Assembly: GCF_000315625.1 (NCBI RefSeq)
Contig: NW_005434629.1
Coordinates: 370,118-434,117, forward strand
Length of the DNA: 64,000 bases
From: Guillardia theta CCMP2712
Lineage: Eukaryota > Cryptophyceae > Pyrenomonadales > Geminigeraceae
Direction: 5' to 3'
The notes beneath the pieces were generated by a model. The model did not search any database, was not told the origin of the DNA, and saw nothing but the letters and a program-made list of their open reading frames with translations. Positions within the stretch are counted from its first letter, which is position 1. Each line of letters starts with the position of its first letter. The position numbers and the translations under genes are program-made. Positions 35,548-53,837 of the stretch are shown one piece after another.

Positions 35548-36206
35548 GACTCAGTGACTCCGGCGCCGATGATTGCCGCACTGCAAGCCTCGCCAGGGCC
35601 CGTGGGCAGCCTGCGGCCTGCCGCGTGCGGTGTGGCCAGAGTACTGAGCCTCGGAGGGCGCCGGCAAGCGGTCTGCGGGCTAACAGCGGTAGCGCTGAGG
35701 TGTGATCACCGTTTACGGTTGAGGTCGGAGGTCATATCGGTAATCGAGCCTCCGGGAGTCAGATGATCATCACACTTGGACTCAAGTTAGCATCGGCAGT
35801 ACCTTAAGGCGGCTTCAGTTATCATTGGCATCGTTGACTGGATCAGTTCGCACATCGATGATGGCACGCCGCGCTGACTCCTGTAGTGTCCGCGGCTGCC
35901 CAGCAACTGCACCACACTGCCAGGGAAGCGCAGAACGTCACGAGTCCGATGAGCCTGCAGGAGTGAAAAAAAGGAGGCCAACACGGCTGGTCAATGATGA
36001 GAAGGAAAGCCTCGGGCCCACGTTCAGGAGGGGCATGCTGAGCATACGCGAGACGATACTCGTGTATCTTCCTCTAGAGATGAGCAAAGAGAGATAGGAT
36101 GGAATAAAACAGATAGGTCGCAGCTTTCGACTGATTTCCAAGCAGGTACTTGTGCAAATTCTTGTAAGCAAACACTGAAAGCTTCCAAGCAAGCGCGATC
36201 GACAAA
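35548..36206. other. Intergenic region
   Basis: GC-rich to 35760, then ordinary sequence. No exon, RNA gene or repeat family could be supported. Confidence 0.4.
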
Positions 36207-36312
36207 CTATGTGTGAAATAACATGCTTCATTATTGTTCTCGAGTCTACATATTGTACACTGTACACACCACCACGGGCGTCGGTTCCGAGGTCTTGCCT
36301 TCGACTCCTCCT

Positions 36313-36576
36313 TCACAGCCTCATCGCCTCTCCTGTCGCGCTGTACACCACCGGTCGCTCCGCGCTCTCCAGCAGCCTGATGCAGTGCCTCAGCGCTTCA
36401 AGCTGCCTCCGCCGCGAGGGCCCGCTTGATCTCGTCGAGGCCAGGCAGTGGCTTGGCACGGGCTTAGGGGACGGGCGGGGAGAGGAAGGAAGGTCGTCAG
36501 AGTCAGGGGCGGGGGAGGAGGGCTGGTGGATGGAGGAGGAGGGGAGGTCGCTGTCGGGGAGAGTGAGCATGGTCAT
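36313..36576 (-). CDS. Duplicated small ORF, copy 1 (87 aa)
   Basis: ATG 36576 to stop 36313. The predicted protein starts MTMLTLPDSDLPSSSIHQPS. A Ser/Pro/Asp-rich half is followed by a basic helix (SRRRQLEALRHCIRLLESAE) and an ending RPVVYSATGEAMRL. Identical to copy 2 over the full frame as far as I can read. In this arm the frame stays open upstream of the ATG, but the chosen ATG is shared by all three copies. No family recognised. It could be a real small gene or a fragment carried on a repeat; similar length and frame in three copies favour the former. Confidence 0.5.
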   Translation of the reverse strand: MTMLTLPDSDLPSSSIHQPSSPAPDSDDLPSSPRPSPKPVPSHCLASTRSSGPSRRRQLEALRHCIRLLESAERPVVYSATGEAMRL

Positions 36577-36844
36577 GCTTGTGGAGGCTGTAAAAGTGAA
36601 CGAAGGCGGCGACGGAGGAGCTTTCAAAAAGTCCGTCAGTCTGTTTTTACTACCTAACGACCGCGTGACAGTTTGAAGCACAAGGTACACGGATGCCATC
36701 TTCTGATTACTTTGTACCAAGTCACAAGACAGTCCAACTTTTTACTATACACACAACCGACCTTTTACTACCTATGGTAGTAAACAGAACCTCTTGAAAG
36801 CGCTCCTCCGTCGCCGCCTTCGTTCACTTACAGCCTCCACAAGC

Positions 36845-37108
36845 ATGACCATGCTCACTCTCCCCGACAGCGACCTCCCCTCCTCCTCCATCCACCAGCC
36901 CTCCTCCCCCGCCCCTGACTCTGACGACCTTCCTTCCTCTCCCCGCCCGTCCCCTAAGCCCGTGCCAAGCCACTGCCTGGCCTCGACGAGATCAAGCGGG
37001 CCCTCGCGGCGGAGGCAGCTTGAAGCGCTGAGGCACTGCATCAGGCTGCTGGAGAGCGCGGAGCGACCGGTGGTGTACAGCGCGACAGGAGAGGCGATGA
37101 GGCTGTGA
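36845..37108 (+). CDS. Duplicated small ORF, copy 2 (87 aa)
   Basis: Mirror image of copy 1 in the right arm; same ATG context (AAGCATGACCATGCTC) and same end AMRL-stop. The two copies are transcribed away from the shared spacer, which would hold both promoters. Confidence 0.5.
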   Translation: MTMLTLPDSDLPSSSIHQPSSPAPDSDDLPSSPRPSPKPVPSHCLASTRSSGPSRRRQLEALRHCIRLLESAERPVVYSATGEAMRL

Positions 37109-37222
37109 AGGAGGAGTCGAAGGCAAGACCTCGGAACCGACGCCCGTAGTGGTGTGTAAAGTATTGTATACTGTATGTAAACTATTACTCGAGAAAAATA
37201 ATGAAGTATGTGACATGAATGA

Positions 37223-37910
37223 ACAATTTTGACCGAGCAACATGTTATTCTCAGAAGTTACCAGTGACGTCTGACATGCTCAGCCAAGGACGTTGAATCT
37301 ATTGAGCTGAAGGATCATGCTTTGTTTTTCAAAATCACAATGGGCTTTCATGCACGCGTTCAAAATTCTGCCTGATTCTGCGCAAAGGTCTGGTCAAGGA
37401 AGACTTGGGAGGTACGGAGGAGGATGACGTCTGGTAATTGACAGTAATTGACAGGGGGTGAGAGTCATCAGGAGCAGTGGAGGAGGGTTCAAGGTTACAA
37501 ATGAGGATTGTAATTATTGGAATGAGTGAAGGAGGTGCTAAAAAAGTCCTTCATGCAAATATCGCACATCATCTTGCTGGAGCATGTCGATAATACACTG
37601 GACACATAGAAAGATTAGTTCACTGTCAAGTCAGACGCGATCCGAATCGGTTGCCCCAGAGTAGGTATCAACCTAGTGAAATGTGGCGCTTGTTTGCTTT
37701 CGCCCCCAAGATGATCAACAAGTTACAATCCAGCCACAGTCAAGACCTGTTGGGCTCGCCAATACTCAGTTTCTCAAGCTTGTAAGTCAGTCATCACCAG
37801 CGCAGATGCAGCGAAGTAAATGTGACTGGTAAACTGCTTTTATTACGATCTACAATACACTAACATTGCACAGTGTTCTGCACGATAGCACACTTTTCAA
37901 CCCACCCTCA
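37223..37910. other. Intergenic region
   Basis: Unique-looking AT-moderate sequence between copies 2 and 3 of the small ORF. No exon supported. Confidence 0.4.
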
Positions 37911-38180
37911 TTACATCCTCATCGCCTCGCCTGTCGCGCTGTACACCACCGGTCGCTCCGCGCTCTCCAGCAGCCTGATGCAGTGCCTCAGCGCTTCAAG
38001 CTGCCTCCGCCGTGAGGGCCCGCATGATCCTCTCCAAGGGCTTGCAAGAGCAGTCTTGGGGGATGCGGGGGAGGACGGGCGGGGAGAGGAAGGAAGGTCG
38101 TCAGAGTCAGGGGCGGGGGAGGAGGGCTGGTGGATGGAGGAGGAGGGGAGGTCGCTGTCGGGGAGAGTGAGCATGGTCAT
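37911..38180 (-). CDS. Diverged small ORF, copy 3 (89 aa)
   Basis: Same start (MTMLTLPDSDLPSSSIHQPS) and same C-terminal helix as copies 1 and 2, ending AMRM. The middle ~20 residues differ (SSPASPKTALASPWRGSCG in place of the PKPVPSHCLASTRSSG type), with a small length change that keeps the frame. Similarity outside the ORF is limited: flanks before the ATG and after the stop are unrelated to copies 1 and 2. Confidence 0.5.
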   Translation of the reverse strand: MTMLTLPDSDLPSSSIHQPSSPAPDSDDLPSSPRPSSPASPKTALASPWRGSCGPSRRRQLEALRHCIRLLESAERPVVYSATGEAMRM

Positions 38181-38756
38181 GTCGTGATGGCTGTTCTGGC
38201 ACCGAAGACGGACGATATTTAAAAGGATACTACGTTTTGTTTACTACAGGAGGTCTTGGCTGTTTCGGGTAAAAAAAGAATTTCCAAACCCATGTGACAT
38301 CTGTGGAACGATGCGATTTTGCTAGCCATGGAACTTCCGATAGTGTGCACAAACTGTTCAAACGCAAGGACTCCGGGATCCTCCGAATCAGGTCACGCGA
38401 GCTCCGGGACGCGTGGCATCCATGTTCATGATCACTAATTTGATCCTAACTGACGATCTTTTTTACCACCGATATCAACGAATTGGATAACGCCAGTCTG
38501 ACGGCCACACCCGCAGGGTCAGCTGCGGCTCATCACGGTGCCGGCCGCTGGGGCATGCCCGAGCGCTGAGTCACCGCCGCCCGGCCGCGCGGCGGGCCGG
38601 GCCCGGCCGCCGGCCGGCCCTGGCGCTTCTTCTGGTCAAGCCCGCCTCGACAAAGGATCAGGGGCAGGATGAAGAGGGAGTAGGCTATGGGCGGGATGAG
38701 GAAGAAGACGCAGCGGGGGAGAGCGTAGCGAGAGCGAGGAGGCAGAGGAGTGAGGG
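38181..38756. other. Intergenic region with GC-rich block
   Basis: 38570-38630 is a GC-rich CCGGCC block of the dispersed type. It holds the 5' flank of the sorting nexin gene; no exon supported. Confidence 0.4.
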
Positions 38757-46819
<8,063 letters not shown>

Positions 46820-47907
46820 TTACATCCTCGTTGCAGTTTCGACCGACTGGCGGCTGGATATTGTTGACATCCTCCCGCCTTCTCGGCATCGCATCGGCAC
46901 TGAACTGACTGCCTCTCGCGAAGAGCGAGAGCGAGTCCAGATCGTCGAGCCTCCTCTTCTCCTGACTCTCCCCGTCACCCAGCACTTGCTTCCCTGGCAG
47001 CAGCGATAAGAGGAGACAACAACCTCGTCCTCGTCCTCACCCATGACAGCGGGAGCAGATGGAGGAGGCATACCGTGGTGCCCTCGCCTGCTCCAGTTCG
47101 CATGCTGCGATGCGTGCGACGATCCACGGCCCCCAAGGAAGAAGTTGTTGGAGCTGATGAAGTTGCCGTCGCTCCTCTGGCGATACTGACGGTCAGTCAC
47201 GTTGGCTGCATGCAGGTTCTCCTTGCTGTTGGAGGAGGAAGCTCGGAAGTAACTCCTGAACACAACGAAGTTGTTGGCCTGGGGCTCGAAGTCCATCAGG
47301 GAGAAGTGCTTTCTAAGAAAGCTCAGGAGCTTTGGCGACGGCCTGTCACACATGGCGTTCAGCCAGACTTGCGACACGTTACGCACATCATCAACCTGTC
47401 GTAGCCGAGCATGTGCGGCTGTACCTTCTCCCTTGCCAGCATCTCGTCGAACAGCTGCCTGCCTATCCCTCTCTTCTGCAAGGACTCGTGGACGTAAAAG
47501 TCAAGCACGCACATCGGCTCGATCTCATGCATCTTGTCCGCAGAAGCATCTCGGATGAACAGATGCTTCTTCCCCACTTTCAAGATCCCGTTCACCGTCC
47601 TCTCTGACCTATGAATGTACAGCCTGTGATCGCTACACAGCAACTTCTGCATCGTTGTGATAACCGCGCCCAGCCCTTGCGCGACTGCCGATCGCTTGCC
47701 GAAGTTGTCGATGATGACCTCAAGAGCATTCTTGTGCCGCTGTGACGATCGCCGTATCGTCTCTGCATCTACAACTGCGCATGCTCGTCAGGTGGAAGAA
47801 GAACGATGGGGTGAGTTAGGATCACCAGTGATGTGTGATGGTAACAATCGAGGGACTGGAACTTCAAGCATCTTCCCATTATAGTTGCCGTTGCTGTCAA
47901 ACTCCAT
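46820..47907 (-). CDS. ATAT1: Alpha-tubulin N-acetyltransferase (ATAT1/MEC-17), three or more exons
   Basis: Exons (minus) are 47907-47826, 47774-47396 and 47342 down to about 46820; phases agree at both joins. The N-terminus [20 protein letters not shown] resembles the family start. A helix ([20 protein letters not shown]) follows, then the GNAT core: [34 protein letters not shown], with the acetyl-CoA loop [27 protein letters not shown] and [12 protein letters not shown] follow. These are diagnostic for the enzyme that acetylates Lys40 of alpha-tubulin inside ciliary and other stable microtubules. The tail is Ser/Asn-rich and Arg-rich. The C-terminus is uncertain: splicing near 47010 to the frame ending around 46780 or 46509 is possible. 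Confidence 0.9.
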
Positions 47908-48396
47908 GGCGCGAAGGTGCCACCTAGTCCTTCCCTCCGGCAAGTGTTTTGACTGGCTGCCTTCCTCTTTCGTTGAGTTCCCTGTTAGCTTGCCCCGTCC
48001 CTTCCTGCCCTGTCCTGCCCTGTCCTGCCCTCTGTCCTGTCCTGTCCTGTCTCCTCCACTGTCCTCCTCACTCTTGCATCTTTGCTCCTGCACTACCTGC
48101 TACAATTCGAAACATGCTGTGCATTCCTGCCATGTTGACTATACGTTATGGTGGTGGCTCTTTGCCAACACCCCAAAGGTACCTAAATATCTCCTATCGC
48201 TGACATTAGGAAATGTCTCACCTTACCTGTACCATCCACCATGAAACATTGACTATAAAATATTCAGAATTCTATAGTCAAAAGGTTCGTTGAGCGTTGC
48301 TTGCTGGGGTTTCCCGCCTTATGCCGCATGAGACTTTCAGGATGGCGAAAATGAACAGGCGGCGTGTTCCTGCATGCTGAACTCCTGCTTCATCTG
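47908..48396. other. Divergent intergenic region
   Basis: Shared upstream region of ATAT1 and the Nudix-like gene. It contains short CCTGTCCTGC-type pentamer repeats (48005-48050). No exon supported. Confidence 0.45.
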
Positions 48397-49153
48397 ATGG
48401 AAACCAAGTTGAAAGCAGCAGGCCGGCAGGATCTGCCATGGCGAGGATGTACTGTCATGGTATCGCACACATTGAATGTGTTTCTTCACCTGATCTACAT
48501 CAACACAGATTAACAGCAACAGCATTCCTGTGGATTTTGAGTATCCTGCACATGAGGACTTCTTCAAGAACGTACAAGAGATGCTACCATTCCAGAACTG
48601 GTGTGCCACCTGCGACCAGCAGCTAATTTTCGAAAAGATCATGATACAGTCTATTGACATGGTAGAAGATGTCGTTTTGACACTCAAGTTCTCTGCGGAA
48701 ACAACGGACTCTGCCGGCAATCAGAAGAAGCATGCCGTGTGGCTTACTGGAGCCTCGTTGCATGTTTTGGTGGTGATCACGAGTGAAGAGACGCGCAAGC
48801 AGCATGCGGTGCTCGTCGCCTGCCCTCGAACAAGCATAGGGCGCGCATCGTTTCTTGAGCTGCCGATGATAGGGATAGACTCTCTGGGGAACGTTGACGG
48901 TGCACCGGCGAAGATGCTCCGAGACCTGGGGATTCAGTTGCAGCTGGACATGCTGCTCGACATCACGCATCTGTCGAGTGAGGAGGGACGAGGGATTTTC
49001 ACGTCGCCAGACAGTCGAGATGAGTTCATACGAATTCTTTTGCACTCAGCTACCATGCCAGAAGCAGAAATCGCACGCATGTACGATGAATGTGGAGGTT
49101 CCAATGAATCTTCGTGTAAGGTGCACATATTGCCGCTCAGCGACATGTGGTGA
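48397..49153 (+). CDS. NUDT14/AtNUDX14-like Nudix-fold protein with degenerate Nudix box, 235 aa
   Basis: Exons are 48397-48459 and 48509-49153; phase 0 join, 236 codons. The N-terminal part (SIPVDFEYPAHEDFFKNVQE, LPFQNWC) and the ending KVHILPLSDMW resemble plant ADP-sugar diphosphatases of the NUDX14 type. FLELP is present, as is GIQLQLDMLLDITHL, which follows the Nudix helix in relatives. The Nudix box itself should read G-x5-E-x7-R-E-U-x-E-E-x-G-U. Here it reads as IGIDSLGNVDGAPAKMLRDL followed by GI, without the REUxEE metal-binding glutamates. The fold seems kept while the hydrolase site is lost, so a binding or structural role is more likely than catalysis. Start chosen as the first in-frame ATG after a TGA. 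Confidence 0.65.
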
Positions 49154-49569
49154 TGCGAATGCCTCCTGACATGCGACACCGAGTAATTTCATTGCAACAG
49201 GAAGTCAACCAACGATGCCAAGGCGTTGAGTGCGCTCTGCCTGTACCTGAATTTAGTTGCTGTGAATGGTTTGCCGGCTGATGGAACTTCTGTCACCCCT
49301 TCTTGAACATGCCGAACAAAATCCATAGTTTCACTTGGCAGTGTATACCTTGTAGATATGTTGCAACTGCAATCAACTTCGAATGCATGATTTCTAACAC
49401 TGATTTTGGAATGTATTCTCGTCTATCATGATTGTTTGAGACTTTGGAGCTTGCTGAGAGCGCATCTCTCTTCACAAGGATTATTGTGCACTCTGCCTCT
49501 GGCTCCAACAAAGCGAGGACTACTCTGCAGAAGAGGGGAGCAATTAGTAGATCTCATTCATTACCAACA
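49154..49569. other. Convergent intergenic region
   Basis: Ordinary AT-moderate sequence between two convergent genes. No exon, repeat or RNA gene recognised. Confidence 0.45.
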
Positions 49570-50196
49570 TTACGAATTAGGTTTGGAGGGCCAAAGGACT
49601 ATATCCATCAACATATCATTGTCATCACGGGGGACATTCTCGATCACAAGTTCATCCAGCGTGACCCCAACCAAGAAGATCTTCTTAGAGCTAAAAAGTT
49701 GTTTCACCTTGGACAAGTACCGATCATAGAAACCGGCCCCCTGACCCAATCGTCCATTGTTGCGATCAAATGCAAGCCCAGGGACAATGACCAAGTCAAG
49801 ATCGGAGTTGGGATCCAGGGCCTCGAGCCTTGCAGGGCCATCCCGTGGAGGTTCTGGGATGTTCCATTTGCCCGGTGGGAATGAGTCAACATCTTGAATA
49901 GACTCAGCCTTGAGCATCACCATCGCGCTGTCCCTGACTGATTCGACACGTGGAAGGTAGCAGCTCTTACTATCCATGAATATTTTTTCGAGTATTGGTC
50001 TTGTGTTGAACTCTTTTGGCATTGAGAGGAAGCAAGCTACACCCTTGCTTTCTTTGTATTGAGGTAGTTCAAAAAGCATGTTTGCAACTTTTTGACTTGA
50101 TTGAAGTATATAATCATCACTCAGAGTTGATAACTTCGCCCTGAGCTGTTTGCGGGTCGCCTGTTTTTCTTCCTTCACGTTTCCTTCGATGGACAT
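49570..50196 (-). CDS. MTHFS: 5-formyltetrahydrofolate cyclo-ligase, 208 aa
   Basis: Intronless, ATG 50196. The N-terminal region has QATRKQLRAKLSTLSDDY and VACFLSMPKEFNTRPIL. The conserved signature is present: LDLVIVPGLAFDRNNGRLGQ, directly followed by GAGFYDRYL, the ATP and substrate loop of the family. The length is normal (about 200). The enzyme uses ATP to convert 5-formyl-THF to 5,10-methenyl-THF in folate metabolism. No transit peptide is obvious from the chosen Met; the frame stays open upstream, so a longer N-terminus is possible but less likely. It lies 91 bp downstream of the SEM1 gene on the same strand. Confidence 0.92.
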   Translation of the reverse strand: MSIEGNVKEEKQATRKQLRAKLSTLSDDYILQSSQKVANMLFELPQYKESKGVACFLSMPKEFNTRPILEKIFMDSKSCYLPRVESVRDSAMVMLKAESIQDVDSFPPGKWNIPEPPRDGPARLEALDPNSDLDLVIVPGLAFDRNNGRLGQGAGFYDRYLSKVKQLFSSKKIFLVGVTLDELVIENVPRDDNDMLMDIVLWPSKPNS

Positions 50197-50287
50197 TGTC
50201 GAAAATTTGAACGAGCTACAGAGCCTGGTCGATTTCCTGTCTACACAGAGTTGGAGAAAGAGAAAAACGGGAACGCGCGTCAAGCGT

Positions 50288-50503
50288 TTACTTGGAGGAG
50301 TTCGCCATAAGCTCAGTCCTAAGCTGTGCAGCGAATTCCTCGTTGATATCATCGTTGTCCCAGTCGTCCGCCCAGTACTGTTTGTCCTCAGGCTCCTCTT
50401 TCCTTTCCATCCATCCCTCGTCCTCAAACTCCTCAAACTCGTCGTCCTCCTCCACAATCTCGTTCACCTGCTGCTTTGTTTCCTCCTTGGCGTTCTTGGA
50501 CAT
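50288..50503 (-). CDS. SEM1: 26S proteasome/TREX-2 subunit SEM1 (DSS1), 71 aa
   Basis: A very short intronless gene. The acidic, Trp-bearing signature is unmistakable: EEDDEFEEFEDEGWMERKEE, then KQYWADDWDNDDINEEFAAQ, with a helical end LRTELM. These two acidic Trp motifs bind the proteasome lid and, in relatives, the BRCA2 and TREX-2 partners. The size matches the family (about 70). The gene sits just upstream of MTHFS on the same strand with its own ATG. Confidence 0.93.
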   Translation of the reverse strand: MSKNAKEETKQQVNEIVEEDDEFEEFEDEGWMERKEEPEDKQYWADDWDNDDINEEFAAQLRTELMANSSK

Positions 50504-51074
50504 TTGCGCAAGGACACCTGTCTGCCAGCTCTGACGCCACCCCTACCCTACATCTTTTAGTCCTCGACTCATGACCCCTAGTGGTCATGGATAGCTGTAC
50601 ATGATGTTTTAGTTATATAATGTGAGTAATCCTTTAGTAACGGAAGATAACGCGAACATGGAATTTACATGGAAACAACATATTTTTCTTCTAAATTTTC
50701 AACCTTTGATACAAAAGCAAGAATATTGATTTCAAAGTAGAAATACCTGACCTCGGCACCCTCCTGCTTGCTCTCTCCTCGTTCAAGACCTTCTCCTCTG
50801 CTGCTACAGCTGAAACTTCTCCTACCAGTCTCAACATACCTCTCCTGCCCTCGCCTGTCCTCTCTCTGCCTGCGCCCTTGCGTGACTTGGAAGAAGCTCT
50901 GCCAGTTTCATCGACAAGTGCGAGCGAGTTCGTTGTTTGCGCCCTTGAGGCTTGCTCAATCCTTGCCCAGTAAGGATACAGTGAGCTGAGCAAGTGACGA
51001 CGGATAAAACTGAAAGCTTAAGCTGTCCTCTAGATCATTGATACTGCGAAAACTCTGAGATCGCAGCATCGAAA
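50504..51074. other. Divergent intergenic region
   Basis: Shared upstream region of SEM1 and the ferredoxin gene. A 100-codon minus frame (50691-50993) and a plus frame (50750-50973) are open, but neither shows recognisable homology, so no gene is called. Confidence 0.4.
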
Positions 51075-51662
51075 ATGTCCAGAATTGTGTACGGCCTCAA
51101 GTCCATCAGCTCTATTAGGCAGTTTCAGAGTCGCATGCTATCGAGTGTGCAGGGCTTTCACTCGAGATGTTGGTCTGCTTCCTACGGATCGTCAAATCTT
51201 CTCAAGTCCAGCATGCTCCCTAGAGTCTGTCAGTCTGGGTGGAGATGGAGGGAGCAAGTTCGTGGGCATGGGCATGGGCACTCGCATGGGGAGGAGGATG
51301 GCCCCACAGTCAAAGTGACTTTTATCTATGATAAGGATGGGAAGAGCGTCACCGTTGACGGGAAGGTCGGCATGAACATCCTGCGCGTTGCGCAGGCACA
51401 CGAGGTGGAGCTGGAAGGAGCATGCGAATGCTCCCTCGCATGCTCCACGTGCCATGTTGTCCTTGAGGACTCCCTCTTCAACAAGCTCGAAGAGCCGTCG
51501 GATGACGAGGCTGACATGTTGGACCTTGCCTTCGGCCTCACTGAAACCAGCAGGCTGGGCTGTCAGATCATTCTCACCGAGGATATGGAGGGCAGTGTAT
51601 TCAGGATCCCGTCCGCTACGAGGAACATGTATGTAGATGGCCACGTCCCGAAACCACACTAG
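51075..51662 (+). CDS. Mitochondrial adrenodoxin-type [2Fe-2S] ferredoxin, 195 aa
   Basis: Intronless, ATG 51075. The first ~60 residues are basic and Ser-rich without acidic residues (SRIVYGLKSISSIRQFQSRM), as for a mitochondrial presequence. A His-Gly stretch (GHGHGHSHGEEDG) precedes the mature domain. The domain starts VKVTFIYDKDGKSVTVDG and has the cluster ligands in CECSLACSTCHVVL and RLGCQI, the C-x5-C-x2-C-x36-C spacing of FDX1/FDX2/Yah1. Acidic DDEADMLDLAFGLTETSRLG is the reductase docking helix. The protein passes electrons for Fe-S cluster assembly. The C-terminal RNMYVDGHVPKPH is typical of the FDX2/Yah1 branch. Confidence 0.93.
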   Translation: MSRIVYGLKSISSIRQFQSRMLSSVQGFHSRCWSASYGSSNLLKSSMLPRVCQSGWRWREQVRGHGHGHSHGEEDGPTVKVTFIYDKDGKSVTVDGKVGMNILRVAQAHEVELEGACECSLACSTCHVVLEDSLFNKLEEPSDDEADMLDLAFGLTETSRLGCQIILTEDMEGSVFRIPSATRNMYVDGHVPKPH

Positions 51663-51814
51663 CCCCTACGGAAGTCAGGAGACGATAATGAGGCGTGTAG
51701 GAATGATCGGAACCCCATCCCCTTCGTCTTCAAGTTTACAAATATTTATTGTTATCAAAAATCCTTCGAGAACAATCATTGTCAAGAGCGGTGCAAGTCA
51801 GTGAGGCCATGAGC

Positions 51815-53837
51815 TCAAGCCCACATCCTGACAGTCTTGTCGCTCGAGCAACTGGCGATGAAGCTTGCATCCTTTCCGAATGCTGCCCCGACCACATCGT
51901 TTCCATGTCCATTCAACTCCACAACATCATTCCATGACTTTGCCAGCCAAACCTGCCGTAATGTTGAGATGCTGCGGGGAAACAAGGAAACTCGGCTCTA
52001 CCTTGACGGATGATCCAGCTCCGACCAGGTATGTTCCACTGAAGCCATTGTCAGCGGACTTGACTAACTCAGTTACTTGCTACACCTGTAATCAAATCGT
52101 GCGTCCTTCCAGTTGCCCTCGAACACTTTGGCAGGCTGAGCATCGGCTCCCTGAGAACGCAGTCAGCATGCAACCTAGCTTGTAGCGAATGAACTAGCCT
52201 GCTTTGCTAGCTTTCGGAGATCCCAAACCTTGAGGCCATCAGCGCCAGTAGTGGCCATGTAGTAGCCGTTCTCTGAGAAGGAAATGCTTCCCACCTGGCA
52301 CACTGTAAGGGCGGGCTTGTGGGGATGTCGACAGGGCAGACTCACCGCTCCACCGGAAGTAGCTTTGAATGAGACCACATTGGATATCGTTTTGATGTCC
52401 CAAACTTTCACCATTGAGTCTATCGTGCCGGTACCAAGAATCAGACCATCAGGGTGAAGTTGTGCAGCACTGCAAACAGAACATTCAGTTGGAATGTGGA
52501 AGTTCAAATGGCTGAAGATGAAGAGAGAGATCCAAAACACTGATGAATGCAAGTAATGACTATGAAATTGAAGTCAACCTGTATCCTCCTGCTGCATCCT
52601 TGTCCGGAACAACCTATGAAATAAATCATCAGAAAGAAATTCCGAGTTTGATTTCACTGAGAATCAGCTCACCTGGCAGCAAGCAGCAGTTGTGAGATCA
52701 TAAAATGCCCATGATTTGTCTGCAGATGCAGAAACAAGATAATCCCCGGTAGCATGAAGAGAAATTCCATTGATTTCTCCCTTGTGATTGTTGAAAGTAC
52801 AGAGCTCCTTTCCATCTGTGAGATGTTGGGCTCAGCTGAAGTGAATTTCAATAGATCAATGCTATCGAGATCACCTGTTTTCCAAACCTTGACAACCTCT
52901 GATGAAGAGAATACCATATCCTGATCCAAACATCACAAGAGCGCATAACGCAAGAAAGAAGCCTGACCGACGCTTGGTGAAAAAGAACACGGCGTACTGG
53001 TTTGGTGTGCCCGGACATCGTTGCAACAACCTTGCCAGTGGCACTATCTGAGACAATCACCTTCGAATCCATTCCTCCAGTAACAATCGTATTGTTCTCC
53101 AGATGCACATCAATACAAGAAGGAGCAGATCCCTTGTGAACAGCCTTGTTGAGTTTCTCCTTGAATCCCTTGAGAGTGTCCTCTGAAGCGAGGTTCGGTG
53201 AGATAGCACGCTTCTTCCTACCCTTGGATAGTTCAGCCGATTTTTCGGTCATTCGCTCCTTGATCGCTTCGCTGATAGTGGGTCCTGAGTCCACCTCCAT
53301 GCTCTCTGCCGCGGCTGGAACGGCGACTCGTCCAGCCTTCAGAGCCGCGATGGCCTCGTCGCGCTCTTTCAACGCCTCATCTCTCTCCTTCAAAACTTTG
53401 GCGATAACGCGGCATGCAGCATCGTGCTGATAGAGGGTGTGGGACAGCTCAGCTCTCACCTTGTCGAGCTCCTTCCTCAGCAGATGCGTCTCGACTGCCT
53501 GGGAATCCCACTCGTTCTGCATCATCTCGATCATCGACGGCAGGCTGGTAGAGGATGGAGGCTTCGGCTTCACAGAGCTGTTGGCTGGGTAGCAGAAAAG
53601 GTGTCAGAAGGCTGATTCAACCCCCCATCTGCCCCTTGCAGGAAGAATCCCTAGCTCCCACTCACCTTTGACTTGGATCAAGTCCTCTGCGCTCATCGCT
53701 TGCCCAGTGATCGGGCAGGACTGAGTTTCGAGAAGGAACTTGAGGATAGTGCTCTTCTCGAAGACATGTCCAGTCTTCTTCGACACCATCGGCGTCATCG
53801 CGCAAGCGCCGCTCATCGCACAAACAAGCCCTGCCAT
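51815..53837 (-). CDS. PRP19: Pre-mRNA-processing factor 19 (PRP19): U-box plus WD40 repeats
   Basis: Exon 1 (53837-53666) encodes the U-box start ([20 protein letters not shown], then [20 protein letters not shown]). Exon 2 begins at 53584 with [20 protein letters not shown] and contains the tetramerising coiled coil ([20 protein letters not shown]), then [20 protein letters not shown] and the first WD40 blades. Further exons give [75 protein letters not shown] and a last blade ending SDKTVRMWA-stop. The donor after VLFHQ seems to be GC rather than GT. PRP19 is a ubiquitin ligase of the NTC spliceosome complex. It converges on the ferredoxin gene with a 152-bp gap. Confidence 0.92.

Larger units (their letters stand above)
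36207..37222. repeat. Large inverted duplication (arms ~36207-36650 and ~36772-37222)
   Basis: The right arm is the reverse complement of the left, almost identical over the ORF and diverging toward both ends; the spacer is about 120 bp. Each arm contains one 87-codon ORF. The outer ends match as ACTCGAGAA(C/A)AATAATGAAG, and the inner ends carry GGTAGTAAA. Confidence 0.9.

Noticed and set aside
50691-50993. 100-codon minus-strand frame upstream of the ferredoxin gene
   Set aside because: Charged but without any recognisable motif, and it sits in a divergent promoter region; not supportable as a gene.
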